Source of the DNA: Gaiellasilicea sp051005735
Lineage (GTDB): Bacteria > Actinomycetota > Thermoleophilia > Gaiellales > Gaiellaceae
Assembly (NCBI GenBank): GCA_051005735.1
Contig: JBPCJB010000190.1
Location: 1-20,461 of the forward strand
Direction: 5' to 3'
DNA length: 20,461 nt
Shown here piece after piece: positions 7,157-13,634 of the stretch (position 1 is its first letter; every line of letters starts with the position of its first letter). The position numbers and the translations under genes were made by a program. The notes beneath the pieces were generated by a model that was not told where the DNA came from, ran no database searches, and worked only from the letters and a program-made list of their open reading frames with translations.

Positions 7157-8084
7157 CTCGCTCGCGCCGAGCCTCCTCGACCTCGTAGGCAACACGCCTC
7201 TGGTCGAGCTCTCGCGCTTTGCCCCAGGTCCGGTCACGGTCTACGCGAAGCTCGAGGGCCAGAACCCGACCGGCTCGATCAAGGACCGCGTCGCAAAGGC
7301 GATGATCGAGGCGGCCGAGGCGGCCGGCGAGCTCGAGCCGGGCAGGCGGCTGCTCGAGCCGACGAGCGGCAACACGGGAATCTCGCTGGCGCTCGTCGCG
7401 AAGCTGAAGGGCTATCCGCTCACCTGCGTCATGCCCGAGAACGCGACCGAGGAGCGCCGTCGGTTGCTTCGCCTCTACGGCGCCGAGATCGTCGACTCGC
7501 CCGGCGAGCAGGGCTCGAACGGGGCCGTCCGGCTCGCGCTCGAGCTGGCGGAGCGCGAGCCGTCCTACTTCATGCCCTTCCAGTACGCGAACGAGGCGAA
7601 TCCGCGCGCCCACTACGAGGGCACCGGCGCCGAGATCGCGCAGGCGCTCGACCGCGTCGACGTGCTCGTCGCCGGCCTCGGCACGGGCGGAACGCTGATG
7701 GGCACCGGAGAGCGGCTGCGCGAGCGCTTCCCGGACGTCGTCGTCGCTGCCGCCGAGCCCCTGCCGGGCGACCCGGTGATGGGTCTGCGCTCGCTCGCCG
7801 ACGGCTACGTGCCGCCGATCCTCGACGTCGCGAAGCTCGACCGGAAGGTGCTCGTCTCGAACGAGGAGTCGGTGACCGCGCTGCGCGAGCTGCTCGACGC
7901 GGAGGGGATCTTCGGCGGCGTCTCGGCCGGCGCGGTCGTCCACGTCGCCCGGCGGCTCGCGGCCGAGCTCGACGAGGGTGTCGTCGTGTGCATCCTGGCC
8001 GACGGTGGCTGGAAATATCTCTCGGCCGATTTCTGGGACACGGCCGACGTCGAGCGCTCCATGGAGCAGACCGTCTGGTGGTGA
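7146..8084 (+). CDS. cysM: CysM-like cysteine synthase (PLP-dependent)
   Basis: 312-residue fold-type II PLP enzyme of the O-acetylserine/O-phosphoserine sulfhydrylase family. LVGNTPLVEL (13-22) opens the fold, GSIKDR holds the Schiff-base Lys46, PTSGNTGISLA (72-82) is the substrate loop, and GLGTGGTLMGTG (178-188) binds the PLP phosphate. Features pointing to the CysO-dependent branch: GLRSLADGYVPP (213-224), whose Arg aligns by eye with the mycobacterial CysM Arg that selects O-phosphoserine, and the C-terminal GGWKYLSADFW (287-297), which resembles the WKYLS tail of that enzyme. With thiocarboxylated CysO as donor it should form a CysO-cysteine adduct. The GTG at 7146 overlaps cysO by 11 nt, and the stop overlaps the JAMM gene, implying translational coupling. 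Direct sulfide use as an ordinary CysK/CysM cannot be excluded. Confidence 0.93.
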   Translation: MEANSLAPSLLDLVGNTPLVELSRFAPGPVTVYAKLEGQNPTGSIKDRVAKAMIEAAEAAGELEPGRRLLEPTSGNTGISLALVAKLKGYPLTCVMPENATEERRRLLRLYGAEIVDSPGEQGSNGAVRLALELAEREPSYFMPFQYANEANPRAHYEGTGAEIAQALDRVDVLVAGLGTGGTLMGTGERLRERFPDVVVAAAEPLPGDPVMGLRSLADGYVPPILDVAKLDRKVLVSNEESVTALRELLDAEGIFGGVSAGAVVHVARRLAAELDEGVVVCILADGGWKYLSADFWDTADVERSMEQTVWW

Positions 8085-8461
8085 TCGGCGCCGAGGTGCG
8101 CGCCGCGCTCGAGGCGCACGCGCAGGCGGAGGCGCCCAACGAGGCCTGCGGACTGGTCGTGCTGCGCGACTGGGTCGCCGAGCGTTACGTCGCCGGGCGG
8201 AACGCGTCGGAGTCCCCGTACCGGTTCGAGCTCGAGGTGCCGCCGGAGACGTGGTTCCTCGAGGACGACGGCTTCCAGCTTGCCGTCTTCCACTCGCACC
8301 TCTCGTCCCTCCCGCGACCCTCGCGCACCGACGTCGAGAACATCGGCCTCTGGACGGGCAGGCCGTACCTGATCTACTCGCTCCGACTGGACGAGCTGGC
8401 CGCCTTCACCATCGGCGAAGACGGCCAGGTCGCGAGCCTGGAGCTCTCTACAGCACCTTGA
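8081..8461 (+). CDS. mec: JAMM/MPN+ metalloprotease (Mec-like), releases cysteine from CysO
   Basis: 126-residue zinc metalloprotease of the JAMM (Mov34/MPN/PAD-1) family. In mycobacteria Mec hydrolyses the CysO-cysteine adduct to give free cysteine and regenerate CysO. The full motif is present: Glu21 in PNEACGL and HSHLSSLPRPSRTD at 71-84, giving His71, His73, Ser81 and Asp84 in HSH-x7-S-x2-D spacing. The start is the second of two adjacent GTGs: 8081 gives a GTGA overlap with the cysM stop, while 8078 adds one residue. It closes the operon, so all steps from carrier activation to cysteine release are clustered. Because the CysO here ends Gly-Gly-Ser, this enzyme could also mature the precursor. 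Its last 14 nt overlap, on the opposite strand, the end of the cupredoxin-like gene. Confidence 0.92.
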   Translation: MIGAEVRAALEAHAQAEAPNEACGLVVLRDWVAERYVAGRNASESPYRFELEVPPETWFLEDDGFQLAVFHSHLSSLPRPSRTDVENIGLWTGRPYLIYSLRLDELAAFTIGEDGQVASLELSTAP

Positions 8462-8801
8462 AGGTGCCTTTCATCGAGCTGACGTGTGGGTCGCAGACGA
8501 ACGTGTAGGTGCCCTTGACGAGCGTCAGCGCATAGGTCGACGTGCCCTGCTTGACGATGCTCGTCGCCTTGTTGACGCCGCCGGGACCCTTGAGCCGGAA
8601 GTTGTGGATTCCCGACTTGTCGGTGACGACGAGCGAGTACTTGCCGGCCTTGAGCGACTTCACGGCGGTACCCGACTTCTTCAGGCTAATCGTGAAGCCA
8701 GGCCCGACAGTGCCCGTCAGCTTCGGCACGGCCGCCTGGGCCGGGCCGATCGCGACGAGAGCGAGTGCGGCGAGCGCCGCGAGTAGACGAATGCGAATCA
8801 T
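8448..8801 (-). CDS. Secreted cupredoxin-like (plastocyanin/azurin-fold) protein
   Basis: 117-residue small secreted protein. An AAGGAG ribosome binding site precedes the ATG at 8801, and residues 1-23 form a signal peptide (MIRIRLL, hydrophobic core, cleavage near AQA-AV). The mature part is a short beta-rich domain with GKYSLVVTDKSGIHNFRL and GTYTFVCDPHVSSMKGTFKVL. His66, Cys103, His106 and Met110 match a type 1 copper site (Cys-x2-His-x3-Met plus an upstream His), so a blue-copper electron carrier or copper-binding protein outside the cytoplasm is likely. The upstream in-frame ATG at 8882 would precede the signal peptide with a charged leader and lacks a ribosome site, so I rejected it. 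Its stop lies inside the JAMM gene (14-nt tail-to-tail overlap). A degraded relative sits at 11655-11807. No oxidase or copper gene is nearby to name its partner. Confidence 0.85.
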   Translation of the reverse strand: MIRIRLLAALAALALVAIGPAQAAVPKLTGTVGPGFTISLKKSGTAVKSLKAGKYSLVVTDKSGIHNFRLKGPGGVNKATSIVKQGTSTYALTLVKGTYTFVCDPHVSSMKGTFKVL

Positions 8802-8878
8802 GCTTCTCCTTGTTGGGTGAACCGGTGCGGCAGAGAGAGTACGCCGAGCGACCCCGATCGGATGTTGCCGTGAGGTAA

Positions 8879-9721
8879 TCACAGCGCCAGCAAGGCGACC
8901 TCGTCGTCCGTCAAGCGTAGGTCGCGGGCGGCCAGGTTCTCCTCGAGATGCTCGAGCGAGGACGTGCCTGGGATCGGGATCGTCACCGGCGAGCGTTGGA
9001 GCAGCCAGGCGAGCGCGACCTGGGCGGCTGTGGCGTCGTGAGCGTTGGCGATCACCTCGACCGGGCCGCCCGGCCTCGCGAGCGCGCCCGCATCGAGCGG
9101 GTACCAGGGCAGGAACGCGATCCCCTCACGCTCGCACGCCTCGAGGACGTCCTCGGACTCGCGGTTTCCGAGGTTGTACTCATTCTGCACAGATGCGATC
9201 TCGACGATCCGACGCGCCTCGTCGAGCTGGGCGACCGAGACGTTCGAGAGGCCGACGTGCCTGATCTTGCCCTCCTCCTTGAGCTCCCGGAGGGCGCCGA
9301 CCGAATCGGCGAACGGCGTCTTCGGATCGGGGCGGTGGAGCTGGTAGAGGTCGATCGCCTCGACGCGAAGCCGACGCAGCGACGCTTCGCACGCATCCTT
9401 CAGGTACTCGGGGCTGCCGTCAGGCGGCCAGCCGCCACCTGAGCGTCCATTCCGAGTCAAGCCGCCCTTCGTCGCGATGGCGATGCCTTCGTATGGATGC
9501 AGTCCTTCCGCTACCTGGAGCTCGTTCACCTCAGGACCGTAGGCATCGGCGGTGTCGAAGAAGTCCACGCCGAGCTCGCGCGCCCGCCGGAGCACGACAA
9601 CCGCGTTCTCGCGATCCTCGGGCCAGCCGGTGACGCGCGGACCGGTCAGCCGCATGCAGCCGAAGCCGAGCCGGCTCACCTGGAGCTCGCCGCCGATCAG
9701 AAACGTGCCGGCCGCGCTCAC
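8879..9721 (-). CDS. Aldo/keto reductase family oxidoreductase
   Basis: 280-residue NAD(P)H-dependent aldo/keto reductase (TIM barrel). The catalytic tetrad is complete: Asp56 and Tyr61 in DFFDTADAYG, Lys85 in IATKGG and His129 in YQLHRPD. Later segments GKIRHVGLSNVSVAQLDEA, QNEYNLGNRESEDVLEACEREGI and the coenzyme-phosphate loop IPIPGTSSLEHLEEN are typical of the family's NADP-binding C-terminal half. It lies on the short side for the family, and the C-terminus ends with the usual LTDDEVALL helix. The GTG at 9721 overlaps the TGA of the DUF2254 gene by 4 nt (GTGA), so the two are co-translated. The physiological substrate is unknown; this subgroup is usually annotated as a general aldehyde or ketone reductase. 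Confidence 0.92.
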   Translation of the reverse strand: MSAAGTFLIGGELQVSRLGFGCMRLTGPRVTGWPEDRENAVVVLRRARELGVDFFDTADAYGPEVNELQVAEGLHPYEGIAIATKGGLTRNGRSGGGWPPDGSPEYLKDACEASLRRLRVEAIDLYQLHRPDPKTPFADSVGALRELKEEGKIRHVGLSNVSVAQLDEARRIVEIASVQNEYNLGNRESEDVLEACEREGIAFLPWYPLDAGALARPGGPVEVIANAHDATAAQVALAWLLQRSPVTIPIPGTSSLEHLEENLAARDLRLTDDEVALLAL

Positions 9722-10998
9722 GCTCGCTCGACCCCGGCCGCGGCGCCGATTCCCTCGCGATCCTCGCGCAGCGCGAGCTCGACGTCGCGCTCGTCGTCCA
9801 TGGCCGCTTCGGTCGCAGCGACGAGGAGCTCGAGCTGCTGATCGAGGATCGGGATCCGCTCCGGTAGCGCGATCGACCTGAGATCGGCGAGAGCTGCGCT
9901 CAGACGACGGACGACCTGAGGCGATCCTGCGCCCGCCATCCGGATCTCGTCGAAGGCAAGCCGGACGTAGGCCTCCCAGCTCATCGACCGCACGGTGAGC
10001 CGTACCTCGCCCGCCGGATTATGATGACGGCCATCCGGAAAGGGCCTGCGCGCGAGCTGCCTCAGGATGTCGTGCAGCCGGTCGATCGCCTGAACAGCGG
10101 TGGTGGGATCCTGGAAGGGCGAGTCGGCGAGCGAGCGCTCGGCGATGTCGACGAGCATCCGAACGCCGAAGGCGACATCCTCGTCGAGCGTCGGCTCCAA
10201 CTTCAGGATCAACGACTTGTGCAGTCGTTCCTCGTCCAGGTCGGGGGCCTCGCCATGAACGTGGAAGAGAGGCGCCCCGGCCGGCACGAACTCTCCGAGC
10301 GCCGGGACCAGCTCGAGCACGCAACCCGTTCGCTGCGCCTCCTCGACGAGGTCCTCGGAGCCGATCACCGCGATCACGCCGGACTCTCTGGCGCTCACCA
10401 CGCGAGGAGCGCCGGGCTCGACCTCGACGCGCGTGCCTCGGTCCGGATACTTGCGGTCGAGGAGCTTGCGCGTGTCCTTACCGACCAGCTCGATCAGCGA
10501 GGAGACACGGAGCGACTGCCCGATGTGGTGCACGTAGAGGACGAGGACTGCGATGCTCACGAGCACGAGCACGAACGCGGTCACGACCGCGATTCCCGGC
10601 ACCTGGCCCGTGCCGTCGCCCAGATTCGTCACCTCGCGGACGGCCAGGATCGCGTGCACGAAGGTCGCGACGAAGAGGCCGATCGCGAACTGGCTCGGCT
10701 TGTCCTGGAGGATGCGCTGCACGATCCGGGGCGAGAACTGTCCCATTGCGAGCTGGACGACGACCATCGTGATCGTCAGCACGAGCGCGGCGAGGCTCAC
10801 CATCGAGGCAGCGACCGTCGCCAGGATCGCCGTCGCGGCATCCGGGCCGCCGACCAGGCTCTGAGGGATCGCCTCGTAGCCGAAGACTCGGTCGAGGGCG
10901 ATCGTCCCAAACGAGAGCGCGACTCCGGCGAGGACGCAGAGCACCGGCACGAACCAGAGGCTCGTGGTGATGTGGATGACCAGCTTGGGAAGCCTCAT
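9718..10998 (-). CDS. DUF2254-family integral membrane protein
   Basis: 426-residue predicted inner-membrane protein matching the DUF2254 pattern as I know it: an N-terminal membrane half and a soluble C-terminal half. Hydrophobic segments lie at about 15-36, 57-84, 105-124 and 133-158. MVVVQLAMGQFSPRIVQRILQDKPSQFAIGLFVATFVHAI is the most family-like stretch, with the conserved QFSPR motif. The C-terminal part (about 170-426) is hydrophilic, with ESGVIAVI, GEFVPAGAPLFHVHG and DPTTAVQAIDRLHDILR, predicted cytoplasmic. No biochemical role is established for the family. The start is ATG at 10998; the divergent MBL-fold gene begins 74 nt away. Its stop overlaps the aldo/keto reductase start, so both are in one transcript. 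Confidence 0.87.
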   Translation of the reverse strand: MRLPKLVIHITTSLWFVPVLCVLAGVALSFGTIALDRVFGYEAIPQSLVGGPDAATAILATVAASMVSLAALVLTITMVVVQLAMGQFSPRIVQRILQDKPSQFAIGLFVATFVHAILAVREVTNLGDGTGQVPGIAVVTAFVLVLVSIAVLVLYVHHIGQSLRVSSLIELVGKDTRKLLDRKYPDRGTRVEVEPGAPRVVSARESGVIAVIGSEDLVEEAQRTGCVLELVPALGEFVPAGAPLFHVHGEAPDLDEERLHKSLILKLEPTLDEDVAFGVRMLVDIAERSLADSPFQDPTTAVQAIDRLHDILRQLARRPFPDGRHHNPAGEVRLTVRSMSWEAYVRLAFDEIRMAGAGSPQVVRRLSAALADLRSIALPERIPILDQQLELLVAATEAAMDDERDVELALREDREGIGAAAGVERA

Positions 10999-11057
10999 GG
11001 CGTGTCCGCCCTACCCTTCCGCCGATCCGGCGAACCCAGGGCGGACGCCTCGCGCGC

Positions 11058-11063
11058 TAGGCT
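11058..11063 (+). promoter_or_regulatory. -10-like box TAGGCT, leaderless start of the MBL-fold gene
   Basis: TAGGCT at 11058-11063 followed by 8 nt and the GTG at 11072. No Shine-Dalgarno sequence. It lies in the 73-nt divergent gap shared with the DUF2254 gene. Confidence 0.45.
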
Positions 11064-11071
11064 CAGGCGCC

Positions 11072-11668
11072 GTGAGGGTCGACGAGATCGCCCCCGGGCT
11101 CTGGCGCTGGACTGCTCCGCATCCCGGCTGGGAGCCGGTCCCCGAGCCGGAAAGCCCAGCCGACTGGCCGCGCGACGTCGGTTGCGTCTACTACGAGGCG
11201 TCGGACTCGGTCGTCCTGATCGATCCGCTCCTGCCGCCGGGGCGCGCGACGTTCCTCGAGGCACTCGACCGCGACATCGAGCGGCTCGGGCTGCCGATGG
11301 CGATCCTGCTCACCGTCTCCTGGCACGAGCGCAGCGCCGCCGAGCTCGCTGCCCGGTATGGCGCAGCGCTCGCGGCGCCGGCCGGCGTGGTCGAGCTACC
11401 CGTACCGAGCGCCGAGGAGACCGTCTACTTCCTGCCCGAGCGCGGCACGCTCGTCGTCGGCGACGTGCTGATCGGCGACGGGCGCGGCGGCGTCAGGCTC
11501 TGCCCCGAATCGTGGCTGCCGGAGGGGACGGGCTTGCCGGAGCTTCGGTCGGAGCTCGATTCACTGCTCGACCTGCCGGTCGAGCGGATCCTGGTCTCCC
11601 ACGCCGACCCCGTGCTCGAGGGAGCCCACGCGGCTCTGGCGGCCGCGCTCGATCTCACTCCACGGTGA
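11072..11668 (+). CDS. Metallo-beta-lactamase-fold protein lacking the HxHxDH motif
   Basis: 198-residue protein with the outline of a metallo-beta-lactamase fold: an opening IAPGLWRWTAPHP strand, VYYEASDSVVLIDPLLPP (39-56), YFLPERGTLVVGDVLIG and a closing LDLPVERILVSHADPVLEG. At the place where active members read THxHxDH, this one reads TVSWHERSAAEL (81-92), so most zinc ligands are gone and only one His remains. It may bind no metal and act non-catalytically, or use other ligands. The start is GTG 11072, supported by the -10 box and by the fold beginning there; the frame is open upstream to 10964. Its last 14 nt overlap the cupredoxin remnant tail to tail. A normal-looking relative of its C-terminus appears at 20300-20461. 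Confidence 0.75.
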   Translation: MRVDEIAPGLWRWTAPHPGWEPVPEPESPADWPRDVGCVYYEASDSVVLIDPLLPPGRATFLEALDRDIERLGLPMAILLTVSWHERSAAELAARYGAALAAPAGVVELPVPSAEETVYFLPERGTLVVGDVLIGDGRGGVRLCPESWLPEGTGLPELRSELDSLLDLPVERILVSHADPVLEGAHAALAAALDLTPR

Positions 11669-11807
11669 AGGCTCCTCTCATCGAGCTCGCGTGCGGGTCG
11701 CAGACGAACGTGTACTCGCCGGCCTCCAGCGTCACGTCGAAGCTCTCCTCGCCTTCGCTGCCGACGTCCGTCGCCTCGTCGACACCGGGGCCGGTTACGG
11801 GGGCCAG
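11655..11807 (-). pseudogene. Cupredoxin-like remnant (C-terminal half only)
   Basis: In the minus frame ending at the TGA 11655-11657 about 43 residues match the end of the cupredoxin-like protein at 8448-8801: GVDEATDVGSEGEESFDVTL and EAGEYTFVCDPHASSMRGAF here, against GVNKATSIVKQGTSTYALTL and VKGTYTFVCDPHVSSMKGTF there. The Cys, His and Met ligand positions are kept; the signal peptide, the first half and the upstream His ligand are absent. I found no ATG, GTG or TTG in this frame back into the Gfo/Idh/MocA gene apart from one ATG near the very end. A 20-nt block is identical between the copies (8488-8507 and 11695-11714). It sits 11 nt after the oxidoreductase stop, so it may be a deletion remnant, or the tail of a gene whose head was replaced. 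Confidence 0.7.
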
Positions 11808-11818
11808 ACCGGAACCGT

Positions 11819-12793
11819 TCAGAGCGGGATGGTCGCGCCGGTCTCCGCCGCGAGAGAGAGCGCCGAGATCGCGCAGGCCTGGCCCAGCGCATCGGCGCGG
11901 GAGAGCAGCGGGTCGGCCCTACCCTCGATCGCGTCCGCAAAGTTGTCGAGCTGGAGCCTGTAGGCGTCGGCGGGCTCGACCGGAACGATCTCGCTCGAGT
12001 CGCCACGCGTGACGACCAGTTCCCCGCCCCAGTCCACCCGCCAGGGCGCCTCGACGACAACGGCGCCTTCGCGGCCGACCGCCTCCAGTCGCTGGCTCCG
12101 CGGCGCGAGAAATGAGGCCGCGATCTGGGTGACTACCCCGTCGGCGTGACGCAACGTCCCATACAGCGCCATGTCGACTCCGGTCGAGCCGAGCACCTGT
12201 TCGGCCGAGACACGCTCGGGCTCGCCGGCGAGGAGCCTGACGCCGCTGACGCAGTAACAGCCGAGGTCCATCAGGGCGCCCCCGTCGAGCTCGGGTTGCG
12301 CCCGCACGTTCGAGAGATCGTCGAGCGAGAAGCTGAACGCGGCGCTGACTGCCCGGAGCTCGCCGATCGCGCCGCCCTCGACGAGGTCTCGCACCTTCTG
12401 CGTCTGAGGGTGGTGCCGGTACATGAGCGCCTCCAGCAGCACGAGACCTGCCGCGGTTGCCACGCCGAACGCCTCCTCCACTTCGGCGGGACGGCGCGAA
12501 TAGGGCTTCTCGCAGAGCACGTGCTTGCCGGCCGCGAGCGTGCGAAGCGACCACTCGTGGTGCATCCCGTTCGGCAGCGAGATGTAGACGGCGTCCACGT
12601 TGTCGTCCTCGAGGAGCGCGTCGTAGCTCGAGTGCGAGCGCTCGAGCCCGTGCTGACGCGCGTAAGCCTGCGCCTTCGCTCCGTCGCGGCTCGCAACCGC
12701 GACCACGTCGACTCGATCTGTCGTCGCCGCAGCGCGGAGGATCTCGCCGTTGATCCTTGCGGTGGAGAGCAACCCGAGCTGGAGAGCCTTCAC
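11819..12793 (-). CDS. Gfo/Idh/MocA-family sugar oxidoreductase
   Basis: 324-residue NAD(P)-dependent dehydrogenase of the Gfo/Idh/MocA family. The N-terminal Rossmann domain begins LQLGLLSTARIN and carries YISLPNGMHHEWSLRTLAAGKHVLCEKP, with the signature Glu95-Lys96-Pro97 (Lys is catalytic). The C-terminal domain has ELDGGALMDLGCYCVSGVRLL with Asp176 and Tyr180 in the active-site position, a pattern shared with dihydrodiol dehydrogenases and NADP-dependent D-xylose dehydrogenases. The start is GTG at 12793 with GGAG 7 nt before it. It lies downstream of a xylose-type ABC transporter and an SDR on the same strand (54-nt gap), so oxidation of an imported sugar is the likely role. Substrate assignment to xylose is inference; inositol or other sugars are possible. 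Confidence 0.9.
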   Translation of the reverse strand: MKALQLGLLSTARINGEILRAAATTDRVDVVAVASRDGAKAQAYARQHGLERSHSSYDALLEDDNVDAVYISLPNGMHHEWSLRTLAAGKHVLCEKPYSRRPAEVEEAFGVATAAGLVLLEALMYRHHPQTQKVRDLVEGGAIGELRAVSAAFSFSLDDLSNVRAQPELDGGALMDLGCYCVSGVRLLAGEPERVSAEQVLGSTGVDMALYGTLRHADGVVTQIAASFLAPRSQRLEAVGREGAVVVEAPWRVDWGGELVVTRGDSSEIVPVEPADAYRLQLDNFADAIEGRADPLLSRADALGQACAISALSLAAETGATIPL

Positions 12794-12847
12794 TTGACGA
12801 CTCCGAGCGTGGCTCGTGCGCGAATGACGTGCCTCACCCTGAGACGA

Positions 12848-13558
12848 TCATCCCCAGGACGCCTCCGTCATGGGCCGGAACGCGACCTCGAGGATCCGGT
12901 GGCCGCCGGGCCTCGTCAGGACGAAGAGCACCGCTTCAGCGACGTCCTCGGCGTCCATCATCCCGGCGAGCGCGGATTCGGGGCGGCCGCGGCCCTCGTC
13001 GAGAGCGAAGTCGGTCGCAACGCCGCCCGGGCACACATTCGCGCAGCGGATGCCGTGCGGGCGAAGCTCGTGGTCGAGCGCGCTCGTGAACCCGACCTGC
13101 GCGAACTTCGACGCGCAATAGACAGCCTCGTTCGGTAGCCCACGCCTGCCGGCCTCGGAGGCGATCGAGACGATGTCACCGCCGCCTCGAGCCATTAGGT
13201 GCGGAACCGCCGCGGCAGCCGCGTAGAGAACCCCTTTCACGTTCACGTCGATCATCTCGTCGAGATGCTCGGGCGAGAGCTCCGTCAGCGGACCGTAGGC
13301 GCCGACGCCGGCGTTCGCGACGAGAATGTCCAGTCCGCCGAAGCGTTCAGCGGTGGCGTTCACGAGGCGCTCGACCTGGGTTCGGTCGCGGACGTCACAC
13401 GGCTGCGCGAGCGTGTCTGGAAGCCCGAGATCAGCCCCACTGCGCGAGGCCAACCCGAGCTTCACCCCTCGCTCGGAGAGAGCGCGCGCGACGGCGGCGC
13501 CGATCCCGCGGCTGGCGCCCGTGATCACGGCGACCTTGCCTGTCAGCTCCACGCTCAT
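12848..13558 (-). CDS. Short-chain dehydrogenase/reductase (SDR)
   Basis: 236-residue classical SDR. Cofactor motif TGASRGIG at 13-20, then CDVRD (54-58), ANAG at 81-84 (a variant of NNAG), the catalytic Ser near 134 in VSIASEAG, and Tyr147/Lys151 in YCASKFAQ. The C-terminal CPGGVATDF is typical. After the first strand it has ASRSG, which suits NADPH binding (Arg after the second strand), though this is only indicative. ATG 13558 is preceded by GGAG with 6-nt spacing. It follows the sugar permease after 76 nt on the same strand and precedes the Gfo/Idh/MocA gene, so it probably oxidises or reduces the same sugar or a derivative. No substrate can be named from the sequence. Confidence 0.92.
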   Translation of the reverse strand: MSVELTGKVAVITGASRGIGAAVARALSERGVKLGLASRSGADLGLPDTLAQPCDVRDRTQVERLVNATAERFGGLDILVANAGVGAYGPLTELSPEHLDEMIDVNVKGVLYAAAAAVPHLMARGGGDIVSIASEAGRRGLPNEAVYCASKFAQVGFTSALDHELRPHGIRCANVCPGGVATDFALDEGRGRPESALAGMMDAEDVAEAVLFVLTRPGGHRILEVAFRPMTEASWG

Positions 13559-13634
13559 CCGGTCTCCAGTCTCTTCGGGGCGGCAGACGCCATGACTTTG
13601 CCAGGCGGCGCCGTACCCAGGCTCGTTCTCATGT

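Noticed and set aside
5523..7943. 806-codon minus-strand frame across the cysteine operon
   Set aside because: It is antisense to moeZ, cysO and cysM, which all carry catalytic motifs. Its Arg/Asp/Glu/Val-rich composition matches GC-driven antisense frames.
10021..12012. 663-codon plus-strand frame across DUF2254, MBL-fold and oxidoreductase genes
   Set aside because: It crosses several well-supported genes in other frames and shows no domain; composition is that of a shadow.
12958..13179. Several 60-110 codon frames within the SDR and oxidoreductase genes
   Set aside because: All lie in alternate frames of genes with complete cofactor and catalytic motifs and have no start signals of their own.
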